Part shown: positions 8,452 to 17,305 of the stretch, in pieces
How positions within the stretch are numbered: position 1 is the stretch's first letter
Layout: the number at the start of each line of letters is the position of its first letter
Assembly (NCBI RefSeq): GCF_003261575.2
Contig: NZ_CP036175.1
Span: 620,001 to 684,000 of the forward strand
DNA length: 64,000 nucleotides
Reading direction: 5' to 3'
From: Klebsiella huaxiensis
GTDB lineage: Bacteria > Pseudomonadota > Gammaproteobacteria > Enterobacterales > Enterobacteriaceae
Position numbers and translations under genes: made by a program
Notes under the pieces: generated by a model
The model's input: only the letters and a program-made list of their open reading frames with translations
Database searches by the model: none
What the model was told of the DNA's origin: nothing

Positions 8452-9870
8452 TTACACTTCCAGGTAGTTGAGGATCCCGTCAGCCGCCTTACGGCCTTCG
8501 GCAATTGCCGTCACGACCAGGTCGGAACCGCGAACGATATCACCGCCGGCGAAGATTTTCGGGTTGCTGGTCTGGAAGGCGTTGTCGCTACCTTCTGGCG
8601 CAATAACACGGCCCTGCGAATCCAACTCGACGCTGTGTTTTGCCAGCCACTCCATGCTGTGCGGACGGAAACCAAACGCCATGACTACGGCATCGGCAGG
8701 TACCACATGCTCGGAACCGGCGACGATTTCCGCGCGGCGGCGGCCTTTCGCATCCGGCTGACCCATTTCGGTACGCGCCATTTTCACGCCGCAAACCTTA
8801 CCGTTAGCATTCACTTCCACACCCAGCGGCTGGACGTTGAACTGGAACTCAACGCCTTCTTCACGCGCGTTTTTCACTTCGCGCCTGGAGCCCGGCATGT
8901 TCTCTTCATCACGGCGATAAGCACAAATGACATGGGACGCGTTCTGACGGATGGAGGTACGCACGCAGTCCATCGCGGTATCACCACCGCCAAGAACGAC
9001 AACTCGCTTGCCTTCCATACTGACATACGGTTCATCAGCCGTTTCGCCAAAGCCCATAATCTGCTTAGTGTTGGCGATCAGGAACGGCAGGGCGTCGAAT
9101 ACACCGGAGGCGTCTTCATTTTCCAGCCCACCGCGCATCGACTGATAGGTGCCGACGCCGAGGAATACCGCATCGTAATCTTTCAGCAGGGAATCCAGCT
9201 GAATATCGCGGCCCACTTCAACGTTGAGTTTGAACTCAATGCCCATGCCGGTGAAGATTTCACGGCGGCGGGTCATGACCTCTTTTTCCAGCTTAAATGC
9301 CGGAATCCCAAAGGTTAGCAAACCGCCGATTTCCGGGTGGCGGTCAAAGACCACCGCCTTGACGCCGTTACGAGTTAACACGTCTGCGCAGGCAAGGCCC
9401 GCCGGACCTGCGCCGATAATGGCGACGGTTTTACCCGTCTGCTTGACGCCGGTCAGGTCAGGACGCCAGCCCATTTCGAATGCTTTATCGTTGATATAGC
9501 GCTCGATATTGCCGATGGTCACCGCACCGAACTCGTCGTTCAGGGTACAGGAACCTTCGCACAGACGATCCTGCGGGCAAACGCGCCCGCAGACTTCCGG
9601 CAGGGTATTGGTTTGATGTGACAGTTCTGCCGCTTCAAAAATACGCCCTTCGTTAGCCAGCTTCAGCCAGTTCGGGATGTAGTTGTGCACCGGGCACTTC
9701 CACTCGCAGTACGGGTTGCCGCAGGACAGGCAGCGGTCTGCCTGTGCTTTGGCCTGACCTTCGGAAAACGGCTCGTAGATCTCGATAAACTCTATCTTGC
9801 GGATCTTCAGCGGTTTCTTTGGCGGATCAACGCGCTGGAGGTCGATAAATTGATACACGTTCTGACTCAT
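8452..9870 (-). CDS. gltD: Glutamate synthase (NADPH) small subunit
   Basis: 472 residues, the usual family length. It takes electrons from NADPH by FAD and passes them through iron-sulfur centres to GltB, for making glutamate from glutamine and 2-oxoglutarate in the cytoplasm. Visible are the N-terminal cysteine clusters (CLSCGNPYCEWKC and CGRVCPQDRLCEGSC), an FAD-binding GAGPAGLACA near 152-161 and an NADPH-binding VVLGGGDTAMDC motif near 290. It starts 9 bp after gltB and is cotranscribed. No gltF follows; a yhcG relic takes its place. Confidence 0.98.
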   Translation of the reverse strand: MSQNVYQFIDLQRVDPPKKPLKIRKIEFIEIYEPFSEGQAKAQADRCLSCGNPYCEWKCPVHNYIPNWLKLANEGRIFEAAELSHQTNTLPEVCGRVCPQDRLCEGSCTLNDEFGAVTIGNIERYINDKAFEMGWRPDLTGVKQTGKTVAIIGAGPAGLACADVLTRNGVKAVVFDRHPEIGGLLTFGIPAFKLEKEVMTRRREIFTGMGIEFKLNVEVGRDIQLDSLLKDYDAVFLGVGTYQSMRGGLENEDASGVFDALPFLIANTKQIMGFGETADEPYVSMEGKRVVVLGGGDTAMDCVRTSIRQNASHVICAYRRDEENMPGSRREVKNAREEGVEFQFNVQPLGVEVNANGKVCGVKMARTEMGQPDAKGRRRAEIVAGSEHVVPADAVVMAFGFRPHSMEWLAKHSVELDSQGRVIAPEGSDNAFQTSNPKIFAGGDIVRGSDLVVTAIAEGRKAADGILNYLEV

Positions 9871-9879
9871 CTTAACCCC

Positions 9880-12800
9880 TTACTGCGCCTGCACCCGCAG
9901 CTCAGCTGCGGAACGACTACGGTGACCCAACAGTGCTTTAACATCGCTGGACTTCGGTTTAACCAGCGCAAACTTCGCTGAGAAGGCTGGCCAGTTGGCC
10001 AGAATTTCTTCGCCGCGCTGAGAGCCGGTAAGATGCACGTGCTCGGTAATCAAACCGCGCAGATGCTCTTCGTGGATAGCCAGAGAGTCAACGTCCAGCA
10101 CTTCCACCAGCTCCGGGTTCACGCGTTTGCGGAAATCACCGTCTTCATCCAGAACATAACCGAAACCACCGGTCATCCCCGCACCGAAGTTGACACCCGT
10201 TTTGCCCAGCACGCAGACAATCCCGCCGGTCATATATTCACAACCGTTATCGCCAATACCTTCGACCACAGTGATCGCCCCGGAGTTACGCACTGCGAAA
10301 CGCTCGCCTGCGCGCCCCGCTGCATACAGACGACCGCCGGTCGCGCCATACAGGCAGGTGTTACCGATGATGCTGGCTTCGTGGCTACGGAAGGCAGAGC
10401 CGACCGGAGGACGAATCGCCAGCAGGCCGCCAGCCATACCTTTACCGACATAGTCGTTGGCATCGCCTGTCAGATGCAACTCAACGCCACCAGCGTTCCA
10501 CACGCCGAAGCTTTGGCCCGCAGTACCGCTGAAGTGAGCGGTAATCGGGTCGGCTGCCAGGCCCTGGTCGCCGTGGGTCTGGGCGATATAACCTGACAGC
10601 GATGCCCCAACGGAACGGTCGGTGTTGCGGATATCGAACCAGAACGTTTTACTCTGCTTGCTGTCAACGAACGGTTTCGCCTGCTGGAGCAGTTGCGCAT
10701 TGAGCACGCCATTGTCAAACGGCGGGTTGTTCTCCGTGCAGTACAGCGCTTTGCCTGGATGCGGCTCTGCGGTCTCCAGCAGTTTGCCCAGATCCAGTTT
10801 TTGCTGCTTGGCAGTAAAACCATCCAGCTCTTTCAACAGGTCGGTACGGCCAATCAGATCCACCAGACGTTTTACACCCAGCGAAGCCATCAGCTCGCGG
10901 GTTTCGCGGGCGATAAATTCAAAGTAGTTTGTCACTTTGAACGGCAGGCCGTGGTAGTGGTTCTTACGCAGTTTTTCATCCTGAGTTGCTACGCCGGTTG
11001 CGCAGTTGTTCAGGTGACAAATACGCAGATATTTACAGCCCAGCGCCACCATCGGGCCGGTACCGAAGCCGAAGCTCTCTGCGCCCAGAATCGCGGCTTT
11101 AATGATGTCGACGCCGGTTTTTAAACCGCCATCCACCTGCAGACGGATCTTGTGACGCAGACCGTTAGCCACCAGTGCTTGCTGAGTTTCCACCAGGCCT
11201 AGTTCCCACGGACAGCCCGCATATTTCACTGATGAGAGCGGGCTTGCACCGGTGCCGCCGTCGTAACCTGCGATGGTAATCAGGTCTGCATAGGCTTTCG
11301 CTACGCCGGTGGCGATGGTGCCGACGCCCGGTTCGGAAACCAGCTTCACAGAGATCATCGCTTTTGGGTTGACCTGTTTCAGGTCGAAAATCAGCTGTGC
11401 CAGATCCTCGATAGAGTAGATATCGTGGTGCGGCGGCGGGGAGATCAGCGTCACGCCCGGCACTGAATAGCGCAGTTTGGCGATGTATGGGGTGACTTTA
11501 TCACCCGGTAGCTGACCGCCTTCGCCGGGTTTCGCACCCTGAGCGACTTTAATCTGGATAACGTCGGCATTGACCAGGTAGGCCGGAGTCACGCCGAAGC
11601 GACCAGAGGCGACCTGCTTAATGCGCGACACCTTATTGGTGCCGTAGCGCGCCGGGTCTTCGCCGCCTTCGCCGGAGTTCGAGTTGCCGCCGATGCTGTT
11701 CATTGCTTCCGCCAGCGCTTCGTGCGCTTCCGGGCTCAGCGCGCCGATGGACATTGCTGCCGTATCAAAACGTTTAAACAGTTCGTTTGCCGGTTCAACG
11801 TCGTCCAGGCTGACGGTAGTGCCGTCCGGGGTAATGGCCAGCAGATCGCGCAGCGTTGCCGCCGGGCGCTCGTTAACCAATTTAGCGTACTGCTGATAGT
11901 CGCTGTATTCGCCGCTTTGTACCGCTTGTTGCAGGGTACGCACCACGTCCGGGTTGTAGGCGTGATATTCGCCGCCGTGGACGTATTTCAGCAGACCGCC
12001 CTGATCCAGCGGCTTACGTGCCAGCCAGGCACGTTTTGACAGGTTCAATAGATCCTGCTGGAAGTCGTCGAAACCAGCGCCGCCGATACGGCTGACAACG
12101 CCCAGGAAGCACAGGTCAGACACTTCGCGATGCAGGCCCACTGCTTCGAACAGTTTCGAGCAGCGATAGGACGCGATAGTTGAAATCCCCATCTTCGACA
12201 TGATCTTATACAGACCTTTATTGATGCCGTTACGGTAGTTCAACATCACCGCGCGGTACTCTTTGTCGATGGCTTTGTTATCTACCAGCTTCGCCAGAGT
12301 TTCATAGGCGAGGTACGGGTAGATGGCCGTCGCGCCGAAGCCCAGCAGCACCGCAAAGTGGTGCGGATCGCGGGCGCTGGCGGTTTCGACAATAATGTTG
12401 GCATCGCAGCGCAGGCTCTTATCGACCAGGCGGGTCTGAATCGCGCCCACGGCCATCGGAGCCGGTACCGGCAGACGGTTTTTAGCGATGTTGCGATCAG
12501 AGAGCACCAGTAGCACGGTACCGTTACGCACCATCTGTTCGGCTTTGTCACATAGCGCCTTCACGGTCTCAGCCAGCGTGGTTTCGGTGGCATCAAACGT
12601 GATATCCAGGACGTCGGCGCGATAGTGCTCCTCTTCCATGGTGGTCAGCTGTTTAAAATCGGAGTACAGCAGAATCGGTGACTTGAAGCTCAGGCGGTGC
12701 GCCTGGCCTTCCGCTTCGCAGAAGACGTTCATTTCACGACCGATGCTGGTGGCCAGCGACATTACGTGGGCTTCACGCAGCGGATCGATCGGCGGGTTAG

Positions 12801-14340
12801 TCACCTGCGCGAACTGCTGGCGGAAGTAATCGTAAATGATACGCGGTTGGCTGGAGAGCACGGCGAATGGGGTATCATCGCCCATTGAGCCGACCGCTTC
12901 CTGGCCGTTTTCGCCCAGTACGCGCAGGACGGAATCCAGCTCTTCAGCGCTGTAGTTAAACTGTTTCTGATAGCTGGCGAGCATGTCGTCATCAAACTGA
13001 CGGCTACCGACATCTTCATCAGGCAGGTCTTCAAACGGGACCAGACGGCGGACGTTTTTCTCCATCCACTCTTTATAAGGATGGCGGCTTTTTAGATCGT
13101 TATCGGTTTCCGCTGAATGCAGAATACGCCCCTCGCGGGTATCGATAACCATCAGCTCGCCTGGGCCAACGCGGCCTTTTTCGACCACTTCGTCAGGCTG
13201 GTAATCCCAGATGCCGACTTCAGAGGCGCAGGTGATCAGTTTGTCTTTGGTGATAACGTAGCGCGCCGGGCGCAGGCCGTTACGGTCGAGGTTACAGGCC
13301 GCATAGCGACCGTCGGACATCACGATACCTGCCGGGCCATCCCACGGCTCCATGTGCATGGAGTTAAAGTCGAAGAATGAACGCAGGTCGGGATCCATAT
13401 CCGGGTTGTTCTGCCAGGCTGGCGGCACCAGCAGGCGCATGGCACGGATAATGTCCATCCCGCCCGCCAGCAGCAGTTCCAGCATATTATCCATTGAACT
13501 GGAGTCAGAGCCGGTTTCATTGACGAACGGCGCAGCATCGTGGAGATCCGGGATCAACGGCGTCTGAAACTTATAGGTACGGGCACGGGCCCACTGGCGG
13601 TTACCAGTAATGGTGTTAATTTCACCGTTGTGCGCCAGATAGCGGAACGGCTGCGCCAGCGGCCAGCGCGGCACGGTGTTGGTGGAAAAGCGCTGGTGGA
13701 ACAGGCAGATGGCTGATTCCAGGCGCAGGTCCGCGAGGTCCAGGTAGAAGCGCGGCAAATCCGCCGGCATACACAGACCTTTATAAATGTTCACCAGATT
13801 AGACAGGCTGCAAACGTAGAAATCTTTATCTTCTTGCAAGCGCTTTTCGATACGGCGACGGGCGATGAATAAACGGCGCTCCATATCACGCGGACGCCAG
13901 CCAGCCGGGGCGTTAACAAAGATTTGTTCAATACGGGGCAGCGAAGAGAGTGCGATTTCACCGAGAACGCCTTCGTTGGTTGGCACTTCGCGCCAGCCGA
14001 CAATAGACAGGGTTTCGCGTTGAAGTTCTTCTTCGACGATGCGGCGCGCCGCTTTGGCCAGTTCAGGATCTTTATTAAGGAATAACATCCCAACGGCGTA
14101 ATTTTTGGCTAAACGCCAGCCGCGCTCTTCCGCAACGATTCGGAAGAAACGATCGGGTTTTTGTAGCAGCAAGCCACAACCGTCGCCGGTTTTTCCATCG
14201 GCGAGGATCGCGCCGCGGTGCTGCATTCGGGCCAGTGCGTGTATAGCGGTTCGCACTACCTTGTGGCTAGGTTCGCCTTCTATGTGGGCGATCAGGCCGA
14301 AACCACAGTTATCCCTCTCAAGGGATTTATCGTACAACAT
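9880..14340 (-). CDS. gltB: Glutamate synthase (NADPH) large subunit
   Basis: 1486 residues. After an 11-residue propeptide comes C12 (NCGFGLIAHIEGEP), the N-terminal nucleophile of the class II glutaminase domain. A central domain is followed by the FMN and 2-oxoglutarate synthase domain, with GGNSNSGEGGEDP and the 3Fe-4S cysteines in CKYLRICHLNNC. The C-terminal GXGXG beta-helix domain follows. It forms the alpha-beta enzyme with GltD, the high-affinity half of the GS-GOGAT ammonia pathway. It is transcribed leftward from a long intergenic region shared with yhcC. Lrp and CRP control is known in E. coli. Confidence 0.98.
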   Translation of the reverse strand: MLYDKSLERDNCGFGLIAHIEGEPSHKVVRTAIHALARMQHRGAILADGKTGDGCGLLLQKPDRFFRIVAEERGWRLAKNYAVGMLFLNKDPELAKAARRIVEEELQRETLSIVGWREVPTNEGVLGEIALSSLPRIEQIFVNAPAGWRPRDMERRLFIARRRIEKRLQEDKDFYVCSLSNLVNIYKGLCMPADLPRFYLDLADLRLESAICLFHQRFSTNTVPRWPLAQPFRYLAHNGEINTITGNRQWARARTYKFQTPLIPDLHDAAPFVNETGSDSSSMDNMLELLLAGGMDIIRAMRLLVPPAWQNNPDMDPDLRSFFDFNSMHMEPWDGPAGIVMSDGRYAACNLDRNGLRPARYVITKDKLITCASEVGIWDYQPDEVVEKGRVGPGELMVIDTREGRILHSAETDNDLKSRHPYKEWMEKNVRRLVPFEDLPDEDVGSRQFDDDMLASYQKQFNYSAEELDSVLRVLGENGQEAVGSMGDDTPFAVLSSQPRIIYDYFRQQFAQVTNPPIDPLREAHVMSLATSIGREMNVFCEAEGQAHRLSFKSPILLYSDFKQLTTMEEEHYRADVLDITFDATETTLAETVKALCDKAEQMVRNGTVLLVLSDRNIAKNRLPVPAPMAVGAIQTRLVDKSLRCDANIIVETASARDPHHFAVLLGFGATAIYPYLAYETLAKLVDNKAIDKEYRAVMLNYRNGINKGLYKIMSKMGISTIASYRCSKLFEAVGLHREVSDLCFLGVVSRIGGAGFDDFQQDLLNLSKRAWLARKPLDQGGLLKYVHGGEYHAYNPDVVRTLQQAVQSGEYSDYQQYAKLVNERPAATLRDLLAITPDGTTVSLDDVEPANELFKRFDTAAMSIGALSPEAHEALAEAMNSIGGNSNSGEGGEDPARYGTNKVSRIKQVASGRFGVTPAYLVNADVIQIKVAQGAKPGEGGQLPGDKVTPYIAKLRYSVPGVTLISPPPHHDIYSIEDLAQLIFDLKQVNPKAMISVKLVSEPGVGTIATGVAKAYADLITIAGYDGGTGASPLSSVKYAGCPWELGLVETQQALVANGLRHKIRLQVDGGLKTGVDIIKAAILGAESFGFGTGPMVALGCKYLRICHLNNCATGVATQDEKLRKNHYHGLPFKVTNYFEFIARETRELMASLGVKRLVDLIGRTDLLKELDGFTAKQQKLDLGKLLETAEPHPGKALYCTENNPPFDNGVLNAQLLQQAKPFVDSKQSKTFWFDIRNTDRSVGASLSGYIAQTHGDQGLAADPITAHFSGTAGQSFGVWNAGGVELHLTGDANDYVGKGMAGGLLAIRPPVGSAFRSHEASIIGNTCLYGATGGRLYAAGRAGERFAVRNSGAITVVEGIGDNGCEYMTGGIVCVLGKTGVNFGAGMTGGFGYVLDEDGDFRKRVNPELVEVLDVDSLAIHEEHLRGLITEHVHLTGSQRGEEILANWPAFSAKFALVKPKSSDVKALLGHRSRSAAELRVQAQ

Positions 14341-14549
14341 ATCAGTGAACCTCCCCAGGCTCTACGGGACACCCTCCGAACCGTTGCGCACGGGCACAGA
14401 AAGAGCATGGCGACGGGGTTTGCACCTCGCATTCGCCCTCTTTAAATCCTTTTCGCATCGGTACACAAGTTTGAGGACTTGCTGTTAAGAGGGAATCTCA
14501 ATTACTGCATAAATATGATGAGCAGAGCGCTCATCCAGAAAGCTTCCAG

Positions 14550-14575
14550 CGGATTCCCAAGTTATCGGGAATCCG
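14550..14575 (-). promoter_or_regulatory. Leader hairpin or operator palindrome upstream of gltB
   Basis: CGGATTCCC (14550-14558) and GGGAATCCG (14567-14575) make a perfect 9-bp inverted repeat with an 8-base loop, about 210 bp before the gltB start. If the -10 at 14600-14605 is used, it lies at roughly +19 to +44 of the gltB mRNA. It could be an mRNA hairpin or a protein-binding operator; the sequence alone does not decide. Confidence 0.5.
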
Positions 14576-14698
14576 CACATACGTCAAATGGCAATCTTAT
14601 TTATACAAAAATGTGCTATGTAACACTTAGTTTTATGATTTTTAAGAGAATAATAACATTTCGAATGCTGCTGAAACGTAACCGACGGCATAATTGAG

Positions 14699-14714
14699 TG
14701 TGATCTGTCTCACT
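14699..14714. promoter_or_regulatory. CRP-type site in the gltB/yhcC region
   Basis: TGTGATCTGTCTCACT matches the CRP consensus TGTGA-N6-TCACA in 9 of 10 core positions. It sits about 360 bp upstream of gltB. CRP is known to lower gltBDF expression in E. coli. It could also act on yhcC, whose start is about 300 bp to the right. Confidence 0.65.
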
Positions 14715-15012
14715 ATATCGATGGCACAAGATTATCGGTCTGTGCTGAATAGTTTTTTTATAACAGACTATTTGACTGCTTTTCATTTGAATTTCGGAAA
14801 GTAATACTGTTTTATGTTCTGGCAAAGATAATTGCAAAAACAGAGGCTATGTATAAGGAAAACTCATCACTATGAATGTGAATTAAATTGCGGTTATCTT
14901 GAGTGTTTATGCAATGAGGTAAGCGGCCGCGTTGACGATTGATCCAGGTCATCGCCGTCGGTAGCTAAAAATGGCAGGCTTGGCCCTTTTCTTAAGGCCG
15001 GTCTATCAGATT

Positions 15013-15948
15013 ATGCAGTTACAAAAATTAGTCAATATGTTTGGTGGGGATCTTGCGCGTCGTTATGGCGAAAAGGTTCATAAACTGACGCTGCATGGTG
15101 GATTTAGCTGTCCAAATCGCGATGGCACTATTGGTCGTGGCGGCTGCACATTTTGTAATGTGGCTTCTTTCGCCGATGAACAACAGCAGTATATTTCGAT
15201 TGCCGAACAGCTGGCGCATCAGGCGCAGCGGGTTAATCGCGCTCAGCGCTATCTGGCTTATTTTCAGGCCTACACCAGCACTTTTGCTGAAGTTCAGGTA
15301 CTGCGTTCCATGTATCAGCAAGCGGTGAGCCAAGCCAATATGGTTGGGCTGTGCGTTGGCACTCGCCCGGACTGTGTGCCTGAAGCAGTATTAGATTTAC
15401 TTAGCGAATATCGGGAGTTGGGTTATGAAGTATGGCTGGAGCTTGGGCTGCAAACCGCACATGATAAAACGCTGCATCGGATAAATCGCGGTCACGATTT
15501 TGCCTGCTATCAGCACACGACCCGACTGGCGCGTGAACGTGGCCTGAAAGTATGTTCGCATCTGATTGTCGGGCTACCGGGAGAGGGGCAGCATCATTGC
15601 CTGCAAACCCTGGATCGGGTGGTTGAAACCGGCGTTGATGGTATTAAGTTGCATCCACTTCATATTGTGAAGGGCAGCATCATGGCAAAAGCGTGGGAAG
15701 CCGGAAGGCTGAACGGTATTGAACTGGACGACTATACGGTCACTGCAGGAGAGATGATTCGCCATACCCCACCTGAGATTATTTATCACCGTATTTCTGC
15801 CAGTGCCCGTCGTCCGACGCTGCTGGCACCACTATGGTGTGAGAACCGTTGGACCGGGATGGTTGAGCTGGATAAATACCTTAATCAGCACGGTGTCCAG
15901 GGCTCAGCCATCGGTCCTGGCTGGGTGTCTCCGGTAACTACGAAATAA
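15013..15948 (+). CDS. yhcC: YhcC radical-SAM protein (TIGR01212 type)
   Basis: 311 residues from the start MQLQKLVNMFGGD; a longer frame opens at 14971 but its first 14 residues are not family-like. The Elp3-like radical-SAM cluster is CPNRDGTIGRGGCTFC, giving C33-x11-C45-x2-C48 for a 4Fe-4S cluster. A C-terminal WCENRW segment is also typical. The biochemical role is not established; RNA-modification-like chemistry is presumed from fold. It is divergent from gltB, as in E. coli. In E. coli arcB follows directly, whereas here uxuA intervenes. Confidence 0.92.
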   Translation: MQLQKLVNMFGGDLARRYGEKVHKLTLHGGFSCPNRDGTIGRGGCTFCNVASFADEQQQYISIAEQLAHQAQRVNRAQRYLAYFQAYTSTFAEVQVLRSMYQQAVSQANMVGLCVGTRPDCVPEAVLDLLSEYRELGYEVWLELGLQTAHDKTLHRINRGHDFACYQHTTRLARERGLKVCSHLIVGLPGEGQHHCLQTLDRVVETGVDGIKLHPLHIVKGSIMAKAWEAGRLNGIELDDYTVTAGEMIRHTPPEIIYHRISASARRPTLLAPLWCENRWTGMVELDKYLNQHGVQGSAIGPGWVSPVTTK

Positions 15949-15993
15949 TGAAAAACGTCACGTGTTCCTTTCACGACAGCCTGCAAAAAGTAA

Positions 15994-16009
15994 TGTGATC
16001 TTTGTCACT
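15994..16009 (+). promoter_or_regulatory. CRP site upstream of uxuA
   Basis: TGTGATCTTTGTCACT has both CRP half-sites (TGTGA, TCACT) with the correct 6-base spacer. A -10-like TATTAT at 16055-16060 would place the site centre at about -65, a class I activation position. The -35 is poor (TGAAAA), consistent with CRP dependence. Confidence 0.7.
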
Positions 16010-16033
16010 ATCATCAATATTTCTCTGGTTATG

Positions 16034-16052
16034 AAAACTGGTATGGTAGTAG
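16034..16052 (+). promoter_or_regulatory. Possible UxuR/ExuR-like operator half-site
   Basis: AAAACTGGTATGGTAGTAG resembles the UxuR/ExuR palindrome (AAATTGGTATACCAATTT) in its left half only. It lies between the putative -35 and -10 of uxuA, a fitting place for a repressor. The right half is degenerate, so this is tentative. Confidence 0.3.
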
Positions 16053-16091
16053 GCTATTATTTATTGATAACATTGACTCAGGTGGTTTCGT

Positions 16092-17156
16092 ATGCAGATG
16101 ACAATGCGTTGGTTTGGTCCAGATGAAGATAAGGTCTCTCTGGAATATATTCGCCAGGTTCCGGGTGTAGAAGGTGTTGTAGGCGCACTTTATGATGTCG
16201 CCGTTGGTGAGGTCTGGCCAGTTGATAAAATTGAGGATCTGGTGAAGCAAGCCCATGCCGCTGGGCTTACAATGGAAGTCATTGAAAGCGTCAACATTCA
16301 TGACGATATTAAGATCGGTTTACCTTCCCGCGATCGTTATATCGCCAATTATCAGCAAACTATCCGCAATCTTGCTCGGTTTGGCGTTAAGGTCATTTGC
16401 TACAACTTCATGCCGGTTTTTGACTGGATGAAGACGGACATGAACTATGTTCTGCCGGATGGCTCCCTGACGATGGCTTTTGAGAAGAAAGACATTGATA
16501 AGAGTCTTGAAGAGGTGGTGAAAGAGGTTCTGGAAAATTCGAATGGTTTTGCGCTGCCGGGCTGGGAACCAGAGCGGCTGGCAAAAGTTCAGGACCTGTT
16601 TGCTCAATATAAAGATGTTGATGACAAAGTACTGCGTGAAAACCTGGTCTATTTCCTGAATGCAGTGATCCCCGTTTGTGAAGAGGTGGGGGTGAAAATG
16701 GCTATTCATCCTGATGATCCGCCGTACTCAATTTTTGGTCTACCGCGAGTGGTGAAAAATCGTGACGATCTGGACTGGATTTGTCGGGCGGTGGATTCTG
16801 AGGCGAATGGCATCACGCTCTGTACCGGCTCTATCGCGGAAGACCCGGCTAATGATGTCTACTCGATTCTGGCCGAGTTTACTCGTCGTAAGCGAATCCA
16901 TTTTGCCCATGTGCGTAATATAAATCTCATCAAAGACAAAGACTTTTATGAGTGCGCTCACCCATCAGAATTTGGCTCTTTAGATATGTACAAAGTGATG
17001 CAGGCGCTCTATGACAATGGTTTTAGCGGCTATATTCGCCCGGATCATGGGCGCTTTATTTGGGGAGAAACAGGGCGTCCAGGCTATGGGTTGTACGATC
17101 GCGCGCTGGGAGTAACCTACCTCAAAGGGCTATGGGAAGCACTCAGTAAGCGCTAA
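16092..17156 (+). CDS. uxuA: Mannonate dehydratase, short (Bacillus-type) form
   Basis: 354 residues. It dehydrates D-mannonate to 2-keto-3-deoxygluconate in hexuronate breakdown. Family hallmarks are VKVICYNFMPVFDW, MAIHPDDPP (metal-site His and catalytic region), CTGSIAEDP, FAHVRN and the C-terminal RPDHG. The length and sequence fit the roughly 360-residue form known from Bacillus and Streptococcus, rather than the 394-residue E. coli UxuA. It stands alone, with no uxuB, kdgK or transporter beside it, inserted between yhcC and arcB. AGGTGG six bases before the ATG is a good ribosome site. Codon use is somewhat more AT-rich than the neighbours. Confidence 0.9.
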   Translation: MQMTMRWFGPDEDKVSLEYIRQVPGVEGVVGALYDVAVGEVWPVDKIEDLVKQAHAAGLTMEVIESVNIHDDIKIGLPSRDRYIANYQQTIRNLARFGVKVICYNFMPVFDWMKTDMNYVLPDGSLTMAFEKKDIDKSLEEVVKEVLENSNGFALPGWEPERLAKVQDLFAQYKDVDDKVLRENLVYFLNAVIPVCEEVGVKMAIHPDDPPYSIFGLPRVVKNRDDLDWICRAVDSEANGITLCTGSIAEDPANDVYSILAEFTRRKRIHFAHVRNINLIKDKDFYECAHPSEFGSLDMYKVMQALYDNGFSGYIRPDHGRFIWGETGRPGYGLYDRALGVTYLKGLWEALSKR

Positions 17157-17245
17157 CGACCAGTCCTGTTTCCAATCTATATTCCGGCTGACTGTAATCC
17201 TGGGTCGGCCGCGTAACACAATCCTTCCCGCATTTTTTGCACAAC

Positions 17246-17276
17246 TTACAGCGTCTTGCTCAGAATTGAGTATTAT
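17246..17276 (+). promoter_or_regulatory. Possible arcB promoter
   Basis: TTACAG (17246-17251) and TATTAT (17271-17276) lie 30 bp upstream of the arcB start, but the 19-base spacer is long. This is the only plausible hexamer pair in the gap between uxuA and arcB. Confidence 0.3.
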
Positions 17277-17305
17277 TGTGCGAAGTTGTCGCGAAGGAAT
17301 CTCCT

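Larger units (their letters stand above)
14341..15012. other. Divergent gltB/yhcC control region
   Basis: A 672-bp AT-rich gap between divergent genes with no protein gene. It contains a long gltB leader, a strong palindrome at 14550-14575, a CRP-type site at 14699-14714 and a smaller inverted repeat at 14518-14534 (ATGAGC and GCTCAT). The best leftward -10 is TATAAA (complement of 14600-14605). It lacks a convincing -35, as expected for an Lrp-activated promoter. Lrp sites are too degenerate to call by eye. Confidence 0.6.

Noticed and set aside
8329..9318. 329-codon open frame antisense to gltD
   Set aside because: It is a shadow of the well-conserved gltD; no ribosome site or protein family supports it.
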